Shown piece after piece: positions 55,831-64,000 of a DNA stretch of 64,000 nucleotides. Location of the stretch: positions 4,953,433 through 5,017,432 of the forward strand of contig ML660774.1 of the NCBI GenBank assembly GCA_007570785.1. Reading direction: 5' to 3'. Both the position numbers and the translations under genes were made by a program. The stretch is from Antilocapra americana. Its lineage: Eukaryota; Chordata; Mammalia; Artiodactyla; Antilocapridae. The stretch's first letter is position 1. The number at the start of each line of letters is the position of its first letter. The notes below the pieces were generated by a model. It was given only the letters and a program-made list of their open reading frames with translations. It was not told the origin of the DNA and ran no database searches.

Positions 55831-58800
55831 TGCTATAAAGCAACCTTGACTTTCAATACATTAAATAAAAATTTAGTGATATGTGTAAATTTTTTCTTCA
55901 TTTTTCATATGTAACTATATGTTTACTAATCTCTGTAAACAGAATGGATACTGTTGATCACAAACGACATTAAGAGAATATGTTCTGCTGATAACATTTA
56001 TAAAAATTTGTTACTAAGTACAATAACTAGTCAAATGTAATAATTTAAAAATTATAAAAGTAATCAGATAGTAGATAATAAGCTTGGTAAAATCTGTTAT
56101 CTACTACAATAGAAAGATAATGGAAATTAATTTTAAGTATCATTTTTCTGTTTATTACCTATAAAAATCAAGTCAGAAACAAGCTACTTTTACCTGTTTA
56201 TTAGTGGTCATATTATACTTTTATTTCGTTAATTTCTGTTTTATCCTAAGCCTCAGTTCTATTTTAAGCATCTAATTCTCCATCAATCTATTTAACCCAT
56301 TCTCTTGTTTTATTTTTACAATAAGTTTCCTGATCAATAGGACTTAAGTGCATAATTATTCCTCATATGTGAATTTTTTAATCTCTGAAACATAATATTT
56401 GTACCACATCATAAATATTTCTCTGCAACTCCCTCTTGGCTAATCCATTTGCCGTTTAATGCTCAGTAGCAGATCATATGCATGAAGCAGGTGTGCTTTG
56501 ACTGAGCATCCCATAGTTTGTTCAATTAGTTTAAAGTATTAAGAGGTCACCTGAACATTATCACAATTGTTTTATGACAGACCAAGTGCAGACATCTCCA
56601 AGGTGAATCGCATGGTAGTAAGTATGCCTCAAATTCTCTTTTTTGAGGAAATGTTAACAGTAACATTATTTATATTGATGGTATTGATCACTAATGTATC
56701 AGAGACAATATGATGGATGGACATAGGAACACCGGTTGCATTTTTCCTGAGTGAGCCGATGGGATCAGAATTCAAAAGGAAGCTCATAAATGAACCAATG
56801 AGCATAGAAATGAGTGAAGGACAAAACTCTATTTTTACTCACTCTACATCCCCAGAGTGTTCTGTTACAAACAGATTCCATCTTCTCTAAGTTCCTTTGA
56901 CTAAAATCTTCTCTTCACTTTTAGGGACTATATTAGATGAACTCGTTATTCTATTCCCTATTGTATTAGCTGAGCTTTTCCTTCAGTAGCACAATTTATT
57001 TTTATCTCAAAATTAGTAGCATCTTTATGACTTTTGACAACTTCATATCACCTTCAAACTCTCATCCTTACACTCACCTTTAGATACAAAATGTTCAAAT
57101 TCAAACTATATTCTCTTTTGAAATACCAATTAAATCTAGAGGTGATATTAAGGTAAAAATGAAAGTAGAAAACACCTGAGCTTTACTTAATAATGTTATC
57201 ATCAATCTCTATGCCTGGGGACCAACTTTTGGTTGGAACATAGTCCTAACAAGTTCCTTCTAATGTGTCCATAATTTATTTCCCTTGAATGGAATCCAAG
57301 ATGCCTCTGCCATATACTACCTTCTGGATGATACTGAATCTTGTCAGGATGGAGCTCCAGTATACTAAGAACTTAAGTCTCATCTTTTAGCATATTTTAA
57401 GCTTTCATTACATTACAGATGCTATCTATAGAGTGAAGGAAGGGATTTTTAATTATAGCACTTAGAGCTTGAATACCAAATAGAAATATGCCACACAAGA
57501 AAATTTCAGATCAAATGACCATTGTTCTAGTGATTTCAGAGAAACTCCTTAAAATAATTTTATTTTTTCAACTCATAAAACTTGTGTAAAGAATATGGGT
57601 TATCTAAACAATATGAATTTCAGAAGCAGATGGAAAATCATGACTATCTCCCAAGATGCTCTTCAGAGTAAATAGAATCTTCTCAGGAACCACTTTTCAG
57701 ATCAATCCATCCTGTCCATAAAAACACATTTCAATTGCCCTCCCTGAGCCTGTTGCTAATATCTGTACTCTTGCATTATGTATGAGTCTTTGCTTGTTGC
57801 ATAGACAAACTTCATTGTGCTCCATTAGTAATTTTCCATTTCATGCTAAGCTTTGCAATTTATTAGTGTTATTTAGGCTAATGTGCTATTATTTTGCATA
57901 TTTTATATCATTTGTTACTCATGTAATGTGATACTTAAGTATTGGGGATCAATGAGCCTTTTACACAGTTTATAAATTTGTATGATTAAGAAGTAAATCA
58001 ATTAAATACATTACTGCATTGAATTTGTTTTGAGAGTTGTTATCTAAGATATGTAGCCAATCCTTTTAAAAACTTATGACTTTTTTTGAGTAGCAGAATT
58101 TTTAAATATATTAACACAAGTATTTGAATGGCTGCATTTAAGCTCTTAGTAATAAAATACAATTTGCTTTTGAATTATGAAATGCTAGTGATGAGAGTGA
58201 GCTAATATGGTCCAAATTTTGCTATTAATCAGGAAATCCATAGAACACATATACTTTATATTTCCTTATCATTCTAGTGCTTGTCTTAAATGTTGGAATG
58301 TAAAATCAGCTAGATAAATCTCTGTATTTTTTAGACTACAATGCTAGTGGATAGAGAAGGGAATATTGATCATATATTACTACCTGTTATACACACACAC
58401 ATATAAATATTAATACAGAAATAAATACAATGTTTTAACATAAAACCAAGTGTTTGAGAAACATTCCTGTCTACCACACTTAACTTGCCATTCTTCTATA
58501 TCAAGTACATGGAAGAGTATATAGATCTAGTTATAGAATCTAACTGTAACTTGGTCTTAGGACCAAGACCTGCCAGATTCATGCATTTATTAACACTCCA
58601 TTCCTAGAAATAGGACTTATTTCAGCAAGAAATTGTGTTAGTTCCACATTAATGATAGGCCATTCCCTGAGTTTACTGCAAAGATACGTTAATCATTACT
58701 ACAGGTTTCTTTCTGTGTTCTTGATCCCTAATCACTAGAAAAGGACAAATCTTCATGCAGGGAAGAATTATTTAGTGGCCAGAGCCTCTTGTTCTGTCTT

Positions 58801-59854
58801 CCTGGCATACTGTAGCTTTCTTCCCTTGCTTGCTTACAAACTTTCGGAGTCTGCTGCTTACTATTCATAGTAAGGCTTTCTATCATTTCTGAAAAATCCT
58901 CATAAACTCTCTACCTTATATGCTCAATCTCTTTCACCACTGTGCTTTTATTTTGGGGTGTTTGACACCAGTTTTCTACATTATTTTTACTACATTTCAG
59001 TTTCTCTTTCCTGTTTTTATTGTTTCCCTATGTGATTTTCTATAGATAATTTTAACATGTTAGAACTATTTATTGTATAAAATTCCTGAGTCACTTGGAA
59101 TTCATCTTTGAAAAATTAAAAAAACAAGCATATATCAAAAAATTAAAATCTTTTAAAATGCTCTCAACTTTTTTTTTTTAAATCTAGCTTTGGGAAGTTA
59201 TAGAATATGGCTAACAGTTTAAACTTCTCTGTGGGAACATAGCAGAAGAAACTTCTAGATTGTTTAATAGAATATATTTTTGTAAGACTGTCTCCAGGAC
59301 ACATTACTATAAAATAAATTTAATTTTCCCATTGACTCAGCTTAAAGATTTATTAGGAATTTCCTTTGAATTATTTTAGTCCAATTTTTTGAAGATGACT
59401 AGTAATAGCAGGACTATTTTACCTGGATTTGCATTTTTTGCAGTAGATTTTCCCTTTTATTCCAGAGTAATGGATCTTATTTTCTAGTGTTCATTAATTT
59501 TTCCTCTGAGCAAATATTTATTGACTGACCACTGTGTTTAAAGATTCAGACTAGATTCTATGGACATGACAAGGGAAAAACCCCACACAAGGTCTCTGCT
59601 TTCAGCATAGCTTGGAGCCCAGGAATCTGTTTAGAAGAACCACCGCAGGTGACAGTGATCCCTTATGGAACATGGGCCACAGATTAGCAAACAGCGCGAT
59701 AGTATACAATCCCAGTCAGTATGGAACTGGTCAGTTGTGCAGTGAATGAATAAATCCTTTAAAGGACAGTCACTATATGAACCAGAATGACAGCTAAAAT
59801 GAAAATTGTTTTGTTCACAGCAGTATAAATACTCTCTGCCCTCCCCTCCCACAG

Positions 59855-59911
59855 GTCTTGTGTCCGAAGGTGCAGCCCGAGTGGGGTTTGCAGTGTCCTT
59901 GCTGTCCTGTG
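59855..59911 (+). other. Weak candidate 57-base exon
   Basis: A pyrimidine tract 'ctctctgccctcccctccca' ends in 'cag' (AG at 59853-59854), and 57 bases later comes 'ctgtg|gtgaga'. The interval has no stop in two forward frames, and 57 is a multiple of three. It sits in the GC-richer patch where reverse (59631-60029) and forward (59806-60045) frames are also open. I recognise no protein family. It may be chance. Confidence 0.18.
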
Positions 59912-59989
59912 GTGAGACAAGGCTGCTTTCAGAAACCAGCAGCTGGACGCTTAGGGGCTCCACTGGGAGGAAAGTCATGGCTCCAGAAT

Positions 59990-60035
59990 TTCCATATGGA
60001 TCTCTTTTAGATAGGAAAATCCTATCCATATGGAA
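59990..60035. repeat. Nested inverted repeat
   Basis: Outer arms TTCCATATGGAT (59990-60001) and ATCCATATGGAA (60024-60035) are perfectly complementary. Between them lies the shorter palindrome ATAGGA-AAA-TCCTAT (60011-60025). Both outer arms contain the E-box-type word CATATG. Confidence 0.93.
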
Positions 60036-60427
60036 GGCATTATAACAGAGAATACAAGCGAATTAGTAATTTGACAGCTTTACATACCCAAACCTTTAGC
60101 ATTAAGGTAATTTTCACTGGTTAGATTTAGAAAAAAGTAAGCCTGCCTTGTTATTGAGGTTCAATATCTCCTTTTAAGCAAAAATAGGCATTGTGCCATC
60201 ATCAAATGAAAGGTTAAGGGATAATCTGAGTATTATTTGTGCTAGTTTCTCTTCAGTCTGTCCCCAGCCCTACCCTTCACATCAGCATTATGTGACCCAT
60301 ACTCTTTTTTTAAGAAAAAGCTAAATATCCTTAGTAACCAACGGATGTATTTGTTTCTTATCTTTTCCCCTCTTTTTTGGTTTAATTAATTCATTAGTAT
60401 TGCTGATGGCATATTCTTTAATGTATT

Positions 60428-60746
60428 ATAGGCACACCTCAGAGATATCCCGGGTTCAATTCTGAAAGGCCATCATAATAAAGCAAATATCACAAAAAAG
60501 CAAATCACATGGCTTTTTTGCTTTCTCAGTGCATATAGAAGTTATGCTTACACTTCACTTCAGTCTATCAAGTGTGCAATAACATTATGTCTAAAAAAAA
60601 ACCTGTATATACCTTTATTTAAAAATTTATTACTTTATTGGTGAAAAATGCTAATCATCATTTGAGCCTTCAGCAAGTCTTATTCTTTCTGCAGTAGAAA
60701 CCTCAAAGATCACAGACACAAAGTAAACACACACTATTGAAAAAAT
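60428..60746 (+). mobile_element. Tigger-derived DNA transposon, left part
   Basis: Forward sequence with a Tigger terminus: 'ggcacacctcagagatatcc', 'gcaaatatcacaaaaaagca', 'agtctatcaagtgtgcaata' and 'atcatcatttgagccttcag'. It then jumps to the right-end region ('agatcacagacacaaagtaa'), so the transposase core is deleted. It is interrupted by Bov-A at 60747. Confidence 0.85.
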
Positions 60747-60858
60747 AAGGAAATGGCACCCCACTCCAGTATCCTTGCCTAGAAAATCTCATGGACAGAG
60801 GAGTCTAGTGGGCTGCAGTCCATGGGGTCGCAAAGAGTTGGACACAACTGAGCAACTA
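60747..60858 (+). mobile_element. Bov-A SINE inside Tigger, 16-base TSD
   Basis: Forward A unit ('ccactccagtatccttgcct', 'gcagtccatggggtcgcaaa', 'ggacacaactgagcaactaa'). It is flanked by 'acactattgaaaaaat' (60731-60746) and 'acactattggaaaaat' (60859-60874), a 16-base direct repeat with one mismatch. Confidence 0.93.
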
Positions 60859-60969
60859 ACACTATTGGAAAAATGGCACCAAAAGACTTGCTTGATGCAG
60901 AGTTGCCACAAGCCTCCAATCTGTAAAAAACATAGTATCTGTGAAATGTAATAAAGAAAATCACAATAA
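60859..60969 (+). mobile_element. Tigger-derived DNA transposon, right part
   Basis: Continuation: 'aaatggcaccaaaagacttg', 'agttgccacaagcctccaat', 'aaaacatagtatctgtgaaa' and 'taataaagaaaatcacaata', the Tigger right-end region. Interrupted again at about 60970. Confidence 0.85.
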
Positions 60970-61027
60970 AATTCATGGGGTTGCAAAGAGTCGGACATGA
61001 CTGAGTGATTGAACTGAACTGAACTGA
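60970..61027 (+). mobile_element. BovB extreme 3' tail
   Basis: Only about 55 bases of BovB 3' terminus: 'tcatggggttgcaaagagtc', 'ggacatgactgagtgattga' and the tail repeat 'actgaactgaactgatg'. It splits the last bases of the Tigger right terminus ('tgcctatgta', 61025-61035) from the rest. Confidence 0.8.
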
Positions 61028-61167
61028 TGCCTATGTATATAAAGATAAACATGTAAACAAGTTGTATATATGGTTATATACTGACTGTATAACATAGACT
61101 AACAAGATAAGTATTTTTATAGATATACTGATATTGCACTATATGTATATTTATATATGTACTTATG

Positions 61168-61298
61168 AGGGGGGGCATGGCAAATCACTCCAGTATTCTT
61201 GCCTAGAGAATCCCATGGATAGAGGAGCCTAGTGGGCTACAGTCCATAGGGTCATAAAGAATTGGACATGGCTGAACAACTATCACTCTCACTTTCAT
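61168..61298 (+). mobile_element. Bov-A SINE fragment
   Basis: Forward A unit after a G8 run: 'ggcaaatcactccagtattc', 'gagaatcccatggatagagg' and 'gggctacagtccatagggtc'. It ends in 'actatcactctcactttca'. Confidence 0.9.
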
Positions 61299-61311
61299 AC
61301 ATATATATATT

Positions 61312-61828
61312 GGTTCAGTCCAGTCGCTCAGTTGTGTCTGACTCTTTGTGACCCCATGGACTACAGCACGCCAGGCTTCCCTGTCCATCACCAACTCCCG
61401 GAGCCTGCCTCAAACTCATGTCCATTGAATCAGTGATACTATCCAATCACCTCATCCTCTACCATCCCCTTCTCTTCCTGCCCTCAATCTTTCCCAGCAT
61501 CAAGGTTTTTTCCAATGAGTCAGCTCTTTGCATCAGGTGGCCAAAGTACTGGAGTTTCAGCTTTAGCATCAGTCCTTCCAATGAATATTCAGGACTGATT
61601 TCCTTTAGGATGGACTGGTTTTATCTCCTTGCAGTCCAAGGGACTCTCAAGAGTCTTCCCCAACACCACAGTTCAAAAGTATCAATTCTTCAGCACTCAG
61701 CTTTCTTTATAGTCCAACTCTCACATCCATACATGACTATTGGAAAAGCCATAGCTTTGACTAGATGGACCTTTGTTGGCAAAGTGATGTCTTTGCTATT
61801 TAATATGCTGTCTAGATTGGTCATATAT
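61312..61828 (-). mobile_element. BovB 3' part, reverse
   Basis: Reverse BovB of about 515 bases: 'ccagtcgctcagttgtgtct', 'ccaactcccggagcctgcct', 'ctctttgcatcaggtggcca', 'ggatggactggttttatctc' and 'gttggcaaagtgatgtcttt'. The 144-codon forward frame over it (61418-61852) is antisense and a by-product of the family's sequence, as at 39617-40309. Confidence 0.95.
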
Positions 61829-64000
61829 ATCGATAGATATAGAGAGAGATGATATTTACATATGCAAAACAACAGCTTCTAGGACCTTAAATAACACAAG
61901 GGGTCCTGACCGTCTTGGATACAAGAATGTCAGTAGAGAGTAAGGCTGTCATTAGGGATCCTGTGAGCTAATGAGACAATTCCAAGAGTATGCCTGCAGA
62001 TTCCCTATAGCTAACAGATTGGAACATATAGAACAATGCACACATCTAGTTGTGTGAGCTCCAGATGGAGAAGCGGAAAATAACCCTTTGGCACTAAAAT
62101 TTACATTTCACTCATAAACTGTGCAACCAGACATTCACCTTTCAGCTACAGCAAGGGGTGGCCTCTGAGCTAATTATTAATAAATCAGCACTAAAACTAT
62201 CATGAGGGGGGAAAATAGGTTAATATCTGAATCCATAACTAAAGGGGACACATTACTCCCTAATCCATGAATGGAAAACAAATGAATATAATCAAAATAG
62301 CTGATAAATCATTTTCTTATTTTAAAAGATGAAAACACAATGACTATCTTAAAGATGTGAGTGTTCACAAGCATCTCAGTTTGGCTGTTAATTTCTTTTG
62401 TAAATTTTGAGACCAGAACTAATCAAAGTGTGTATACATTTTCACAAAATTATACTGTTGCCTCAACTGAAACATTTTCATCAGTGACAAGCAAAGTCAT
62501 GTCTCTATTGTTGTCACAATAGTTGTCTTTAAAAAAATAAATCTCTAGAGAAAATGATTAATTAGATTTCAATTATGCTGCAGGAAAAAATGTACTTTAC
62601 ATACTCAACACACTAAAAAGCATTATAGTGTTTCTTTAATGTGTTTAAAAATTCAAAAATGTTTTTAAAAGCCACTTAAAAAGTCAAAGCAAAAGCAAGC
62701 TAATGGAATATGGTGTCATCCTTCAAGTTGATGTCTGTTGAGTTTACCCAGGTCCTTTTGTGTGACATTATGCAGACATTATTGGAATTTTTCTGAATTA
62801 TCTTTGAAAATTCTGAAATACCCATTATGATCTGTTGACAGACACAAAGATAATCCCTATAAATTTTGCCATGACTTTCAGGAAACTGAAATACTGTTAT
62901 GCCTATTCAAGAAGAAGGTATATTAGCAAGACATAGCTTCTGGGTTTGGTTTGCTTGCATTTTGAAATTAAAAATACTTGTCCCTCTCCCTCTCTTATCA
63001 TTTCATTAATGAAGTGTGTGTCCTCAAATTTCACTCCCATTTCCCCTTTCATGCCTTTTTCTCTCCTTTCCCCGCCCTCTCCCCTCCCCTGCCTTCTCCT
63101 TTCCATATTTCCCTTTTTTGGCTCTTTCCCCTGCCTTTATGACCTCTTCTCATCTTTATTTTTAGTTTACTCTTTTGGATTCCCCTCTTAGTCCTGATTC
63201 TCATTGTGTCTTTCTCCTCAGTAATCCTTTCCTCATCTAAGTAGAAATTACAAATGGTTCTAACAGCTTTATCTGTATTATTTAGTCAGTATGGCTTGAT
63301 TAAAAAGGGAATTTTTTATTAGCACAGATTAAATCATCTTACATGCTTTTGATAGAAACTTGATACATTTTTGCATCAAATGTGTCTAGAAATAAATTTT
63401 GATATTTACTTTTTTCAAGTGACATTTAAAATAGTTTTAAATGGCATTTGTTTGAAAAGCTACATAGGAAGCTTACATTTCTCAAAATTTGTTTTCAAAG
63501 TTTAACAAAAATCCATATTTCTACAGTTTAGTAATACTGGTTATATTAAGAGATTTTTAAAAATTATAATGCTTACCAATCTGTAAATCATATTACTGTT
63601 ATTTTTGTATATATTACTTGCATGAATGCATATACTCTACCTAATTTTTAATAGGTAAGTTACTACTTCTGTGAAATGTATTATATATTCTACATCTTAA
63701 ATGTTAATATCAAAATATTCACAAATACAACAGGTGAAATGTTTTTCTTGGAACATTTTCCGTTACTCTAAAAAAATCCTTTCTTTTTTAATGTGTGTAA
63801 GAATAGCCCAGGTTACCTTTCTTTTGATACAATTTTTGAGTATATTAAATGTATTGGCTGTTATTTTCAATTTTCTCCTTCACTCCATTCCACACAGCCA
63901 AAATTGTTTAGTTTCCAAATTATATTGCCACTGGAAGTGAAGCAGTTTTATTTCAAATGGCCTGGTTAGTTGGAGAGAAGAGACAGGCTGAACCCAAAGT
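61829..64000. other. 2.2 kb stretch without a recognised gene
   Basis: No repeat family is recognised. A pyrimidine-rich tract fills 62980-63240 on the plus strand ('cccctcccctgccttctcct'). Overlapping frames there (62903-63191) are low-complexity artefacts, and the frame at 63701-63940 has no known motif. Confidence 0.5.
62980..63240. repeat. Pyrimidine-rich tract
   Basis: About 260 bases dominated by C and T on the plus strand, with long uninterrupted C/T runs near 63060-63100. Low-complexity sequence with a possible triplex-forming character. Confidence 0.8.

Larger units (their letters stand above)
55831..60427. other. 4.6 kb interval without a recognised repeat
   Basis: The longest stretch in the window where I recognise no LINE, SINE, LTR or DNA transposon. 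A weak ancient-repeat-like phrase ('caaatatttattgactgacc') lies at 59512. It is AT-rich at 55.8-59.5 kb, with homeodomain-type words such as 'ccattagtaattttcc' (57822-57837), and richer in GC at 59.64-60.05 kb. No transcript can be proposed apart from the weak exon-like segment at 59855-59911. Such gaps in a repeat-dense region can indicate conserved regulatory DNA, but that is inference. Confidence 0.5.

Noticed and set aside
59631..60029. 132-codon reverse frame with many Cys and His
   Set aside because: The Cys/His residues do not form a zinc-finger spacing, no family is recognised, and it overlaps other open frames. Mentioned only as context for the exon-like segment.
61418..61852. 144-codon forward open frame
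   Set aside because: Antisense of a reverse BovB 3' part, same reason as at 39617-40309.

Overview
This window is non-coding nuclear DNA from a ruminant (Pecora; cattle, sheep or goat type). The evidence is its repeat content: BovB (RTE-type) LINEs, Bov-tA/Bov-A SINEs, CHR-type tRNA-Glu SINEs and artiodactyl L1 3' ends, over older mammal-wide MIR, L2, L1M, hAT-Charlie, Tigger and MaLR fragments. I recognise no complete cellular protein gene, rRNA or tRNA gene and no CRISPR array. The open frames are shadows of transposon remnants or chance frames. The window could be an intergenic stretch or part of a large intron; nothing in it decides which.

Layout. 1-6.3 kb: CHR SINE at the left edge, L1 3' ends, a BovB 3' fragment, a MIR and a Bov-tA. 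6.3-10 kb: repeat-poor. 10-26.8 kb: dense mosaic of SINEs, MIR/L2, an L1 with an inverted 5' part (13.27-13.86 kb), two TG microsatellites, an L1 split by a Bov-tA (19-19.9 kb) and a MaLR LTR (25.87-26.32 kb). 26.8-29.3 kb: quiet. 29.3-40.4 kb: LINE-rich, with a BovB reverse-transcriptase remnant, an L1 carrying a Bov-tA with a perfect 10-base target duplication, and a near-complete BovB whose 5' half is inverted (36.84-40.30 kb). 40.4-43.6 kb: quiet. 43.6-50.2 kb: MER5-like hAT, MIRs, a third large BovB, a miniature mariner and a minisatellite bracketed by 58-base direct repeats (48.76-49.18 kb). 52.4-55.8 kb: old and young L1 pieces, another MER5-like copy and a G-rich L1 3' UTR. 55.8-60.4 kb: about 4.6 kb in which I recognise no repeat. 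60.4-61.8 kb: a Tigger-derived element interrupted by two ruminant retroelements, then another BovB. 61.8-64 kb: AT-rich, with one pyrimidine tract.

There is no operon or pathway to describe. What can be read is insertion history: MIR, L2, L1M, hAT and Tigger are oldest; CHR SINEs and L1s come later; Bov-tA and BovB lie inside the older elements in several places, often with visible target-site duplications. The points most worth following up are the two twin-priming-like inversions (one BovB, one L1), the bracketed minisatellite, the layered Tigger locus, two weak exon-like segments (12962-13060 and 59855-59911) and the repeat-poor interval at 55.8-60.4 kb. Family assignments come from reading the sequence against remembered consensus features. 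No alignment was run, so boundaries are approximate to about 5-20 bases unless a target-site duplication fixes them.
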